From Mycolicibacterium rhodesiae NBB3 (GTDB lineage: Bacteria; Actinomycetota; Actinomycetes; Mycobacteriales; Mycobacteriaceae): a stretch of DNA of 64,000 bases. The translations under genes were made by a program, and so were the position numbers. This document shows, piece by piece, positions 1 through 8,029 of the stretch. Position 1 is the first letter of the stretch. Each line of letters opens with the position of its first letter. The stretch lies in NCBI RefSeq assembly GCF_000230895.2, contig NC_016604.1, forward strand, positions 4,650,001 through 4,714,000. Reading direction: 5' to 3'. A model generated the notes under the pieces. That model was not told where the DNA came from and did not search any database. It was given only the letters and a program-made list of their open reading frames with translations.

Positions 1-21
1 CGCCTAGATTCGTCGAGAGTA

Positions 22-61
22 CGGTTTCTGACGAATTCAGCGGGAAATTCATCAGAAACCG
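22..61. repeat. 40-bp imperfect palindrome downstream of the first gene
   Basis: Arms CGGTTTCTGA (22-31) and TCAGAAACCG (52-61) are perfect 10-base complements. After one mismatched base on each side, inner arms GAATT (33-37) and AATTC (46-50) continue the stem around an 8-base loop. It sits just after the stop codon of the leftward gene that ends at 78. It could act as a terminator hairpin for that strand, although no T-run follows. It could also be a dispersed extragenic palindrome. The sequence alone does not decide between these. Confidence 0.6.
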
Positions 62-77
62 GTGTCTCGGCGTTGAC

Positions 78-1241
78 TCAACGACCCTTCGACAGGGGAG
101 ACGGGAAGCGCGGGCTGACCCGTACCCCGTCCAGCCAATCGGTGAGGTCGTCGGCGCGCTTCTGCAGTGCCTTGTGCGCGGCGCGGCCCACGTCCTCGAG
201 GAGCCGCACCTCGATGCGGCCGTCGGCATCCTGCCCCCAGGCGCCGACGATGCGCCCGTCGCACCACGCCGTCGGTCCGCCGTTGCCGTTCGTGTCGAAC
301 ACCTGGCTGCGGTGCCCGCCGAGATACCAGTCGCGGTCGAACCAGCCCATCGTCGTGACGTCGAGGCCGGGCAGCAGCGCACACCACGGTTCGGCATCGG
401 GTTCGACCTCGAGATCGTCGGGCAGCACGAAACCTGGTGTGCCCTCCAGATCCACCTCCACGGCCTCGAGGTCGACCAGCGCCTGACGCGCCCACGTCAA
501 CGTGTTGCCGAACCACCATTTGATGTCGGTGACCGTCGCCGGTCCGAACGCCCGCAGCCATCGTCGCACCAACTCGGTACGGGCTTCCTCCGGTGACACG
601 GTGTCACCCATGGTCAGCCAGTCCGACATCGGCGCCCATTGCGGACGCGATACCGTCCACGACCCGTCGTTGGGACCTCGCACGATGTCGCCCCGCACCG
701 ACAGCGCCGTCAGAATCCTTGGTGCCAAGGGTGTTTCGCCACCCCACCGCTTGCCGGGCGCAGGGTCGTGGTGGCCGGCCAACTCCGGCAGAGCGGTACG
801 CAGGTCCTTGGCACTCGTCGGGCCGTGCTCGCCCAGATGGCTGAGCACGGCCTTCGACGCCGTATCCAGCCAGGCGTCGCCGTCGCCGCAGAGGCCGGCC
901 TTCTGCGCATCTGCGACCAGCTTGCGGCGCTCGTTGGCGGCCACCCGATCGCTGGCACCCGACTGGATGTGTGGCAGGTCCGCGGCGCGGACCACCCACA
1001 GCGTCCGACGCATCGCGAGATGCTTCACCAGGTTCCGTGTCTCGTAGAGTTCGGCGTCCAGATCGGCCAGGACGAAGCCGGGCACACGTGCCCACAGTGA
1101 GAGATAAGGCGTGGCCGGATCGGTGGCGTGCAGACCGACGACATCGCCTGCGACGTGTGCCGGGCTCTGAGCGGGCGCGTTGAGGAAGTGCCGCCGCGCG
1201 AGCCTGGCTCGCCGCTCGGCAACCGTGAATGAGCGCATCAC
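78..1241 (-). CDS. Winged-helix DNA-binding domain-containing protein (HTH_42/YcaQ-like family)
   Basis: A 387-residue protein of the actinobacterial winged-helix HTH_42 family, recognised by its N-terminal RRHFL...VAGDVVGLHATDPATPYLS pattern and the repeated winged-helix modules that follow. E. coli YcaQ, a relative, is a DNA glycosylase that unhooks interstrand crosslinks and uses a QxQ motif. Here the matching position reads HATD, so that chemistry cannot be assumed. The start is GTG at 1241 or ATG at 1238. On the minus strand TAGCGT lies exactly 6 bases before the GTG, which predicts a leaderless message. Family assignment is fairly sure; the biochemical function is unknown. Confidence 0.75.
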   Translation of the reverse strand: MMRSFTVAERRARLARRHFLNAPAQSPAHVAGDVVGLHATDPATPYLSLWARVPGFVLADLDAELYETRNLVKHLAMRRTLWVVRAADLPHIQSGASDRVAANERRKLVADAQKAGLCGDGDAWLDTASKAVLSHLGEHGPTSAKDLRTALPELAGHHDPAPGKRWGGETPLAPRILTALSVRGDIVRGPNDGSWTVSRPQWAPMSDWLTMGDTVSPEEARTELVRRWLRAFGPATVTDIKWWFGNTLTWARQALVDLEAVEVDLEGTPGFVLPDDLEVEPDAEPWCALLPGLDVTTMGWFDRDWYLGGHRSQVFDTNGNGGPTAWCDGRIVGAWGQDADGRIEVRLLEDVGRAAHKALQKRADDLTDWLDGVRVSPRFPSPLSKGR

Positions 1242-1353
1242 CTGCGCACGCTACCTGCGGATACCGACACAATTTGGGATCGGTAGCGCTGCCCGCCGCC
1301 TTGACTGACAGCACGACGACGCCACTAGGGCGGCGTGTGACGAAGGGAAGATC

Positions 1354-1836
1354 ATGAATCGAGTAGTCGCGGGTGTGGTCGGGCTCGCTGTCGGTGCGGC
1401 TGTCCTGGTGGGCTGCTCAGACGACAAGCCAGCAGCCGCGCCAAGCTCCGGAAACGGAAACACGCAGGTGAGCACGAGCGGCAAGACCGAGGTCAAGGTC
1501 GGCGGAAGTGACCTGGCCGGTCTGGATCTGAACTCGGTGACCTGCGTCAAGCAGGGCGGAAAGATCAACGTGGCCAGCGCGGCGATCAACGGCCAGGCCG
1601 GCCTCGCGGTCGTGATGACCGATGAAGCCACCCCGACTGTCGAGTCGCTGGGCATGTCGGTCGACGGCAACGCCCTCGCGGTCACCAACATGATGGGCGC
1701 AAAGACCGGTTCGGCCGAGGTCAAGGTCGACGGCGCCACCTACACCATCACCGGTGAAGCCCAAGGCGCAGACATGGCCAACCCCATGGCGGGCATGATC
1801 ACCAAGCCCTTCGAGATCAAGGTGACCTGCACCTGA
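1354..1836 (+). CDS. lpqH: LpqH-like (19-kDa antigen family) lipoprotein
   Basis: A 160-residue exported lipoprotein. The N-terminal hydrophobic signal ends in a clear lipobox, VLVGC, with the lipidated cysteine at residue 21. A Ser/Asn/Thr-rich linker follows, then a beta-rich domain with two cysteines (in SVTCVKQ and at the C-terminal KVTCT) that probably form a disulfide. This is the LpqH family layout: surface-exposed mycobacterial lipoproteins recognised by TLR2. The start ATG has the Shine-Dalgarno-like GAAGGGAAG just upstream. Several LpqH paralogues exist in most mycobacteria, so the symbol names the family and may not mark the strict orthologue. Confidence 0.8.
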   Translation: MNRVVAGVVGLAVGAAVLVGCSDDKPAAAPSSGNGNTQVSTSGKTEVKVGGSDLAGLDLNSVTCVKQGGKINVASAAINGQAGLAVVMTDEATPTVESLGMSVDGNALAVTNMMGAKTGSAEVKVDGATYTITGEAQGADMANPMAGMITKPFEIKVTCT

Positions 1837-1849
1837 TCGCGCGGAGACC

Positions 1850-1886
1850 GGAAGCGGCGGACGTACCCTCCACGTCCGCCGCTTCC
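1850..1886 (+). terminator. 15-bp perfect hairpin after the lpqH-like gene
   Basis: Arms GGAAGCGGCGGACGT (1850-1864) and ACGTCCGCCGCTTCC (1872-1886) pair perfectly around a 7-base loop, 14 bases after the lipoprotein stop codon. No U-tract follows, which is usual for mycobacterial terminators. The hairpin directly abuts a -10 box (1887-1892) for the next gene, so it also covers that gene's -35 region. Confidence 0.7.
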
Positions 1887-1898
1887 TACACTTCAGAG
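1887..1898 (+). promoter_or_regulatory. -10 element (TACACT) predicting a leaderless TPR-gene transcript
   Basis: TACACT at 1887-1892 fits the mycobacterial SigA TANNNT consensus. It is followed by exactly 6 bases and then the ATG at 1899, so the first transcribed base should be the A of the start codon. No Shine-Dalgarno sequence is present, as expected for a leaderless message. Confidence 0.55.
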
Positions 1899-3527
1899 AT
1901 GACCATCGTGGCCGACCTCGAGCGGGCGCGACATTTGTCGTTGGCCGCCAACGAGGACGCGGCCAAGGATCTGCTGCTGTCGCTCATACCCGCCATCGAG
2001 GCGGCCGACCGCGACGACTGGATGCTCGAGGTCTACGCGCAGCTCGGTCAGCTCTACCTCGTGCGCACCGCCTACAACGGCACCGAGGAGTCGGTCAGCC
2101 GCATCCGCGAATGCCTCGCCACGTATGCCGAGGTCCGGGCGGGCACCCGGCCTGATTTGGCGGAGCAGGTGACTATGTCCGACGCCGATGTCGACCACAT
2201 GACCTGCCGCTATTCGCGCCGAGCGCAGTTCCTCCAAACCGGCCTGGCCGCTGCGCACGGCGACCACGAGGCCGCCGAGGCCGCTCTGCTGGTGTTGACG
2301 GACGATGCGACCGACTATCCGGATCTCGCCGTCGAACACCGCCGCTACATCACGTTCGCGCGAATCCTGTGCGCCAACGCGCTCTGTGATGACGATCTGC
2401 ACGTGCAGTCGCTTCACCTGTGGGAGAAGGTGATCGACGCCATCGACGGCGCACCCGGCGGCGACGAGTTCGACGACTATCTGTTCGTCCTCGGCGGCAC
2501 GTCATACGGCAGGTTCTGCGTCGAGACGGGCCGGCTCGGCGAAGCCGAACCGTGGCTGCGCCGGGCGGGAGCGCGGGCCGAGGCGCGCGGCTGGGCCCTC
2601 GGTACGGCGCGAACGCAATTCGAACGTGCGACGGTGGCGTGGGCGGTGGGCGACCGGGCACTGGCGCAGCACCTGGCGCACGAGTCGTACCCGGCGATCG
2701 CCGAGGGCCTACGCGCGCACGATGTGTCGCGGTGCTGGCTGTACTTCGGCCTGATCGCCCTGTCCATCGAAGAACTCGACGACGCCGAAGAACGTTTCGG
2801 CCACGCCGAGAGGCACTGGCGGGAGATCGAGAAGCCCCTGCACATCCACCGGATTCTGTTGCAGCGCAGTTGGGTTGACATATTTCGCGGCGACTTCGAC
2901 GTCGCACGCAAACGTACCGAAGAGGCGCGCGAACTCCTCGATTCCTGGCCACGACACAGCTGGCTGCAGTACGCCCGCCTGCACGATCACGTCGGCAGCA
3001 TCTGGCGGGCGGACGCCTTGGCTGACGCGGACCCGGACAGTGCCGCGGTCAAGCTCGAGCGGGCCGCCGAACTGAAGGTGCCCGCCGCACTGGCCGTCGA
3101 CTCGGTGCGGCATGCGATCGCCGATGCCGACGCCAGAATGCGCTGGGCCACCCATGTGTCGGCGCGCATGCTGGCTGGCGCGTTCGCGGTCGCTTCGGAG
3201 TGGGGAAACACCGAGCTCGTCAGCCAGTTGGTGGAGTATCACAGTGCGCGAGGGACATTCAGCGCGGAGCCGGATCGGGAGTCCGCCGAGTGGACGGACA
3301 CCGCGACCGCTGCGGTGCCACTGGAGACCGTCGACGAGTACGCCTTGGTAGCCGCAGGCGAATCGCCGGCCGATGCCGGTTCGGGGCTGACGCGGCTCGG
3401 TCCCTTGCCCGCACTGCAGATGGATCCGAGCTCGGGTGCGATCTTGACCCACTACCGCGCGCTGGCCGCCGAACGGTACGGCCGCGCAGTGACCGCCGTC
3501 GGGCCCACATGGGCGACGTGGCCGTGA
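1899..3527 (+). CDS. TPR-type helical-repeat protein, partner of the CHAT protein
   Basis: A 542-residue cytoplasmic protein made mostly of amphipathic helical hairpins. From about residue 170 to 360 the pattern is TPR-like (GRFCVETGRLGEAEPWLRRA, then GLIALSIEELDDAEERFGHA). The C-terminal tail (LGPLPALQMDPSSGAIL...HYRALAAERYG) resembles the linker that in many actinobacterial proteins joins a TPR array to a CHAT domain; that comparison is from memory. The CHAT gene starts inside its last codons (19-nt overlap), so the pair looks like a split TPR-CHAT protein made under translational coupling. The exact role is unknown; a sensor or scaffold for the CHAT protease is the natural inference. Confidence 0.65.
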   Translation: MTIVADLERARHLSLAANEDAAKDLLLSLIPAIEAADRDDWMLEVYAQLGQLYLVRTAYNGTEESVSRIRECLATYAEVRAGTRPDLAEQVTMSDADVDHMTCRYSRRAQFLQTGLAAAHGDHEAAEAALLVLTDDATDYPDLAVEHRRYITFARILCANALCDDDLHVQSLHLWEKVIDAIDGAPGGDEFDDYLFVLGGTSYGRFCVETGRLGEAEPWLRRAGARAEARGWALGTARTQFERATVAWAVGDRALAQHLAHESYPAIAEGLRAHDVSRCWLYFGLIALSIEELDDAEERFGHAERHWREIEKPLHIHRILLQRSWVDIFRGDFDVARKRTEEARELLDSWPRHSWLQYARLHDHVGSIWRADALADADPDSAAVKLERAAELKVPAALAVDSVRHAIADADARMRWATHVSARMLAGAFAVASEWGNTELVSQLVEYHSARGTFSAEPDRESAEWTDTATAAVPLETVDEYALVAAGESPADAGSGLTRLGPLPALQMDPSSGAILTHYRALAAERYGRAVTAVGPTWATWP

Positions 3528-4753
3528 TCCATGCCGTGACCGGAGCCGAATCCGCCACGCTGGTCCTGCGATTCGCCGACGTCGGAATCGCCACGTACGC
3601 CAGTCTGCGTGTCGTCGGAGACCCGTCCAGGACGGTGACGTGGGTGCTGGACGAGGAGGCGCTGCGAGCCGCGCTGGACGAGCTGACCGGCGCATTGCCC
3701 GATCCCATCGACGAGGAGACCCGGCGCGACGCACTCGAACGTGCGATCACCACCGGTGCCTTCGCCTCGCCCGCAACGGAATTCACGATCGCCGCCACGC
3801 TGGGCACTCATCTGATCGCACCCGAGGCGTGGGGTTTGATTCACGACTCCCGCAGCGGATCGGCCACACCGCGCGCGGTGTTGTTCGTGTCACCCAGCAC
3901 CCGGCTGGCTCGGGTGCCCTGGGGGCTCGTCGCGATGCCCGGCGACGACAGCCGGCGGCTCATCGAGCTGGTCGACGTTCTGATGGCGGCTCCACCCAAC
4001 ATCGTCCACTCGCCGCGCCAACCCGCCGGCTGGGGCGGGCGCCGGACCGAGCCGCCGCTGCTCGTCCTGGATCCCCGGGTACCCGGTCAGCGCCCCGACT
4101 CTCCGCTGGGTTCCGTGCTCGGTCGTCCGTCCTCCGATACCCCCCTGGCCAGACACTTCGGTGAGCTGATGCAAGCCCGCCGCGTCCTGCCCGACGTGGC
4201 GGCGCCGGTCGACCTGTTCCGGCGCGCTGACGCCGACCGCGCCTGGCTGAAGAATCTGTTGGCGCAGGCACCGAGCCGCCTGCTCTATGTCGGCCACGCG
4301 ACCGCCGCCGACGGCGACATCGGCCATGCCGATCGGGCAGCGCTGCACTTGGCTGACGAACGCCCTCTCACCGCATCGGATCTCATGGTGCAGAAGCTGC
4401 CGTTTCCGCCACGCGTCGGTCTGCTCGCGTGTGCGTCCGGTGGTGACTACCGATTCGACGAAGCGACTGGCCTGGTCGCGGCTATGATTCTCGGCGGCGC
4501 TGAGTTGGTGACGGCGACGCTGTGGTCCCTACCGACAGCCGCCGGTTTTCGGCTGTTCGCGCCCATTACCGATGCCGATCCGATGGCCGAGGCGATTCTC
4601 GCCGTCGACCGCGCGCACGAAGCCGGCGATGCGGGGCGTGCTGTCAACGACTGGCAGCGCGAACAGATGCGGCGCTGGCGCGAGGGCGATCTGGCAGCGA
4701 GCCCGCTGTACTGGGCTGCCTTGGCTACGTTCGCCGTGGACGGTGCGCGGTGA
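3509..4753 (+). CDS. CHAT domain-containing protein (caspase-like peptidase fold)
   Basis: A 414-residue protein with a C-terminal CHAT domain (Caspase HetF Associated with TPRs). The expected catalytic pair is visible: His263 in LLYVGHA and Cys308 in VGLLACASGG. The upstream VPWGL motif (about residues 137-140) and the later TLWSLP segment are also typical. CHAT proteins are caspase-clan proteases; several act in bacterial defence, for example cleaving gasdermin or acting with Cas7-11. Start chosen at ATG 3509, overlapping the TPR gene; the open frame extends further upstream only as a shadow of that gene. Its stop abuts the stop of the opposing membrane-protein gene. The substrate is unknown. 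Confidence 0.85.
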   Translation: MGDVAVIHAVTGAESATLVLRFADVGIATYASLRVVGDPSRTVTWVLDEEALRAALDELTGALPDPIDEETRRDALERAITTGAFASPATEFTIAATLGTHLIAPEAWGLIHDSRSGSATPRAVLFVSPSTRLARVPWGLVAMPGDDSRRLIELVDVLMAAPPNIVHSPRQPAGWGGRRTEPPLLVLDPRVPGQRPDSPLGSVLGRPSSDTPLARHFGELMQARRVLPDVAAPVDLFRRADADRAWLKNLLAQAPSRLLYVGHATAADGDIGHADRAALHLADERPLTASDLMVQKLPFPPRVGLLACASGGDYRFDEATGLVAAMILGGAELVTATLWSLPTAAGFRLFAPITDADPMAEAILAVDRAHEAGDAGRAVNDWQREQMRRWREGDLAASPLYWAALATFAVDGAR

Positions 4754-5242
4754 TCAGCGCGGCGCCACGCAGACTGCGACGGCGGACTCGTCGCCGGACC
4801 GGTAGTACGTGTCGACGACACTGCCCGGGGCGACCTTGGTCAACGCCGATGCGGGAATCAGCGCCGTCTCATGCGCCGGAAACTGCCCGCCGCCGGGCCG
4901 ATTCACCATCACGTCGAGTTCGACCTCGCGGAAATCCTCACGCGCATGCCCGGTGGTTCGCATGCCCGTGACCACGGCGCGGGACTTGGTGCCGTGCCGG
5001 ATCAGGTCGATCTGCCCGTCCGTGACCAGGCCCTTCACCACCAGCATTCGATCGAATTCTGCCCGGATGGCCACGATGTCGTCGGTGGTGGCGAGCCGCT
5101 CGTCGGCCTCGTCGGCCTCGTCGGCCTCGTCGGCCTCGGTGTCGTCGGCGGCGACGGGGGCGTCGCGGTCGGACAGAAGAACGGTTGCGGCGGTGACGAC
5201 GAGCAGGAACATCAAGAAAGCGTGCAAATACGTGCTGGACAT
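4754..5242 (-). CDS. Small single-pass membrane protein with acidic repeat
   Basis: A 162-residue protein. One N-terminal transmembrane segment (about residues 6-23, YLHAFLMFLLVVTAATVLLS) is followed by an acidic tandem (EAD four times, about residues 34-45). The soluble C-terminal part has a beta-rich pattern: ELDVMVNRPGGGQFPA, ALIPASALTKVAPG, then DTYYRSGDESAVAV. That pattern resembles small membrane-anchored beta-barrel domains common in actinobacteria, but I cannot name a family. It lies between the CHAT gene and two further unknown genes, on the opposite strand, with its stop directly abutting the CHAT stop. Start ATG at 5242, chosen because the hydrophobic segment begins there; the longer open frame upstream is an antisense shadow. 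Confidence 0.6.
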   Translation of the reverse strand: MSSTYLHAFLMFLLVVTAATVLLSDRDAPVAADDTEADEADEADEADERLATTDDIVAIRAEFDRMLVVKGLVTDGQIDLIRHGTKSRAVVTGMRTTGHAREDFREVELDVMVNRPGGGQFPAHETALIPASALTKVAPGSVVDTYYRSGDESAVAVCVAPR

Positions 5243-5302
5243 GTCATCAGGCTCTGATGCGGCGCCGGCTACCGAACCCAACTTTGGCCCATGCCCAACT
5301 CC

Positions 5303-5314
5303 TATCCTGTTCCT
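5303..5314 (+). promoter_or_regulatory. -10 element (TATCCT) predicting a leaderless start for the gene at 5315
   Basis: TATCCT (5303-5308) is followed by 6 bases and then ATG at 5315. This is the same spacing as at 1887, 23078, 27065 and 57903. It supports ATG 5315 as the start in place of the in-frame ATG 24 bases upstream. Confidence 0.55.
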
Positions 5315-6622
5315 ATGAGCACCGACACGGCCGTCGCCGTCGCACATCCGCGGCGTGCGGTCATCGACCGTGCGTGGCGGGCGATCGGGCCTGGTGTCGA
5401 GGTGCTCAGCGGCGACGACGGCGGGCCGCTGCGGCGCACCGTGAAGCGGATCATCGATCCGCTGGTGCTGAGGCTGCGATCGAACACCCAGTTCTCGGCG
5501 CCGTTCGTGGCGGCCGACGTCGCCGAGGCCATGCACCACGCGATCGTCGCCCGGGGGGCCCAGTTGCGCGCGGCGGCAGCGTGGTTCGAGCTGCTCAAGC
5601 GTGAGCGCCGCCGGCTGCGGATCACCAGCGGGAATGCGCAGGAGCTCTACTTCCCGGTGTGCTTCGAGCTCGCCGTCACGAAAGGCGCACCCGCCCAACC
5701 TGATTCCGGCGCGGCCGAATCAGTGCTGCGCGACATCCACGCAGACCGTGACCGCACGGCCATCGAAGTGCTCAACACGTATTCATCCGACCATCTCGTC
5801 ATCTCCGAACTGGCGGAACAGTTGCGCTCGAGCTGGAGCGACGTGCGGGCGGGTACGGAGATCACCCGCCCGTTTCTCGCCGGGCTGACCACCGTGCTCG
5901 GCGCCGCGGACTCGCACGGTGCCGCGTCGGCACGACAGCGGGTGTGGCAGGCGCTGATCGCGGACGCGACACCATACAACCTCGGTGCCGCGGCCCATGA
6001 CGACGCGTCGCAGCTGCCGTGGTCGATCGTGGCGCTGGGCCTCAGTTCCGTTGAGCCGCAGGGTCCGCCGGCCATCATCGGCGGCTCCGACAGCGAGCGG
6101 CCACTGAATAGATCTGTGATCGACCGGGTGCGCGCGACGCTGCGCCGCGCGCTGGATCGCGAGGAACTGCCCGATGTCCCGATGCTGTGCGAAGAGGAGG
6201 TCGACCGGTGCTGTGCACCGTGGGGCCTGCTGGCGGAGGACAAGCAGGCGACACTCGTCGCCGGGATCGAGGTCGCGGTCGACCTCGCACCGTTGTCCGA
6301 ATCCGCGACGACGCGATACGACCTCGCCCGTCAGATCCAGGCGCGCTTGCGCAAGGAGGCGTACGTGTTGCACGCACGTCGCTACCTCGCCGAGGGCGGA
6401 CCGATCCATCCCCGCCAGCAGCAGGTGATCGACGACCTCGCGGCGTTCGCCAGGCCCTACCTGAGTCGGCTGTGGGCGCGGCTGCACGGCCGCGATGTGT
6501 GGCAGGAACCGTGCGACGACGTCGATGACGTTCGGGCGCTGCTGGAAGGCGTTGCACGCTCGGTGAGTCTCGATCACCGCCAACGCATCAAGACGATGCT
6601 GGAACTGCAGGTCGCCGGATGA
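5315..6622 (+). CDS. Uncharacterised protein of the CHAT-linked cluster
   Basis: A 435-residue, mostly helical, probably cytoplasmic protein with no family I recognise. It has no signal peptide or transmembrane segment. Three cysteines fall close together near the middle (LCEEEVDRCCAPWG), which could bind a metal, though no further ligands are obvious. The C-terminal third is rich in Arg and Leu helices (RQIQARLRKEAYVLHARRYL). ATG 5315 is supported by a -10 box with leaderless spacing. The stop overlaps the next start (ATGA at 6619-6622), so the two are translationally coupled. Its link to the CHAT and TPR genes rests on position only. Confidence 0.6.
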   Translation: MSTDTAVAVAHPRRAVIDRAWRAIGPGVEVLSGDDGGPLRRTVKRIIDPLVLRLRSNTQFSAPFVAADVAEAMHHAIVARGAQLRAAAAWFELLKRERRRLRITSGNAQELYFPVCFELAVTKGAPAQPDSGAAESVLRDIHADRDRTAIEVLNTYSSDHLVISELAEQLRSSWSDVRAGTEITRPFLAGLTTVLGAADSHGAASARQRVWQALIADATPYNLGAAAHDDASQLPWSIVALGLSSVEPQGPPAIIGGSDSERPLNRSVIDRVRATLRRALDREELPDVPMLCEEEVDRCCAPWGLLAEDKQATLVAGIEVAVDLAPLSESATTRYDLARQIQARLRKEAYVLHARRYLAEGGPIHPRQQQVIDDLAAFARPYLSRLWARLHGRDVWQEPCDDVDDVRALLEGVARSVSLDHRQRIKTMLELQVAG

Positions 6623-7707
6623 AGCTGATGTCAGATTCCGGGTTGTGGAGCACCGGACCCCTGGTGGCGCCGTCGCCCTTGCAGGCTGTGCTCGAAGTCA
6701 GCGGCGCGGTGCTGTCGTGGACGGTGGACGAGCCGGCGGCGGATCCGCAGATCACCTTCACCGATCTGTCCCGCGCGGATTGGCTGTGGCGCGTGCTCGG
6801 CGAAACCGGCCACCATGCCCTCGCATCGACGGTCGAGTCATCTCCGTCCGAGGAGCCGCGCGGCGTCGACCTGGAGGGTGTCGACGTGCTTCCCGGATCG
6901 CTGGATGCGCTGCGCCGGCTGGCTTTCGGACATTGGTTGCGACGGTGGTGGCCGGCGAGTCAGCGAGACGGCATCGCGACGCTCGACGCGGCGTTGTTGG
7001 ACGCGGAGATCGCGCTCCTGACCGCGGGTGCCGAGGACTTCTTCACCGACGACACCTTCGACTCCGACGTCGCCGAAGTATTGCGGCCCCATGTCGCGGC
7101 ACTGAATGCCCATGTCCAAGAAGGCGATCCGCGCATCGTTGAGCTGGTCGAGAGGTGCGCTGACCTCGCCGACGAGGTGGGCATCGCGTTCGATACGCCG
7201 GCTCGGTCGACCCGTCGAGAAGACTACGCGCTTGCCGCCGGCGGCGAGCGCGGCGCGACGACGCCGGCGACTGTCGCCTCGGGCGTCGGTTCCGTGCAGT
7301 GGTCCGCGGTGCCCTCGGGAATCTTCGATGCGGCAGAGAACACCGCGGACTGGAGCGTCGAGACCGCCGAGGGAGTGGTGACCGCGACGGTGCGGGTCGC
7401 GTTGTCGGGACTGGCTTCACCCAACGGCGTCGCGGTTCGGCTGCGCTCCGGACCGTGGGAAGGTGACGGCATGCTCGGCGCCGACGGGCGCGCGACGTTC
7501 CCCGTTGTCGACTCGGATCGGCAACCGGTCTCGGAATCGGCGGCGTGGGGCCATGATTGGCGGGCGACCACGCTGTCCATCGGCGCGCATACGGGGGAGT
7601 CGGAACAGACCCGGGACAGGGTCAGGCAATTCGCCCGCGCGCGGCTGGCCGCACCCGCCGACGATGCGTTCCTCGCCGAGATCGTGGCCGCCGAATCCGA
7701 CTACTGA
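6619..7707 (+). CDS. Uncharacterised protein coupled to the preceding gene
   Basis: A 362-residue protein of unknown function. The first about 200 residues look helical; around residues 230-320 the sequence turns beta-rich (VQWSAVPSGIFDAAENTADW, then VALSGLASPNGVAVRLRSG), like an Ig or carboxypeptidase-regulatory fold; the tail is helical again. A short segment, DYALAAGGE near residue 200, resembles EYALVAAGE near residue 484 of the TPR protein in the same cluster. No catalytic signature is visible. It overlaps the upstream gene by 4 nt and the opposing small gene by 7 nt at the stop. Confidence 0.6.
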   Translation: MKLMSDSGLWSTGPLVAPSPLQAVLEVSGAVLSWTVDEPAADPQITFTDLSRADWLWRVLGETGHHALASTVESSPSEEPRGVDLEGVDVLPGSLDALRRLAFGHWLRRWWPASQRDGIATLDAALLDAEIALLTAGAEDFFTDDTFDSDVAEVLRPHVAALNAHVQEGDPRIVELVERCADLADEVGIAFDTPARSTRREDYALAAGGERGATTPATVASGVGSVQWSAVPSGIFDAAENTADWSVETAEGVVTATVRVALSGLASPNGVAVRLRSGPWEGDGMLGADGRATFPVVDSDRQPVSESAAWGHDWRATTLSIGAHTGESEQTRDRVRQFARARLAAPADDAFLAEIVAAESDY

Positions 7708-8012
7708 GACTCGGGTCTGCGCATCGATTCGCGAATCTGGGCCAGCCGTTCGGCCGCGGCGCGCTGCCGTGCGTCGTACTGTTCCTCGACGGTGCGGCCT
7801 TCCGGCGTTTCGGCATCCAGTTCGGCAGCGCCGATCGCTGTGCCGTAGCGCGTCTCGATCTTCTCGCGCACCGACTCGAAGGTCGGCACACCCGTCGGTG
7901 CGTACCCGGTATCCACGGGTGGCACGGGCGCCGAGTCGGATGTCGGTGCCGTCGTGGGCGCTGGATCGGGTTCGGCGGTTGCTTCCGGCTCCTTGGCGGG
8001 TTCGTCCGGCAT
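7701..8012 (-). CDS. Short hypothetical protein with Pro/Ala-rich N-terminus
   Basis: A 103-residue protein. The first half is low-complexity (Pro, Ala, Glu, Thr) and probably disordered. The second half (FESVREKIETRYGTAIGAAELDAETPEGRTVEEQY) is a short charged helical region that gives the coding signal. The start is ATG 8012, because TAGCGT on the minus strand lies 7 bases upstream and a GTG at 8021 would fall inside that box. It overlaps the convergent cluster gene by 7 nt. No function can be assigned; it may belong with the downstream esterase/lysX side and not with the CHAT cluster. Confidence 0.55.
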   Translation of the reverse strand: MPDEPAKEPEATAEPDPAPTTAPTSDSAPVPPVDTGYAPTGVPTFESVREKIETRYGTAIGAAELDAETPEGRTVEEQYDARQRAAAERLAQIRESMRRPESQ

Positions 8013-8029
8013 GCCGCCCACGCTACCCG

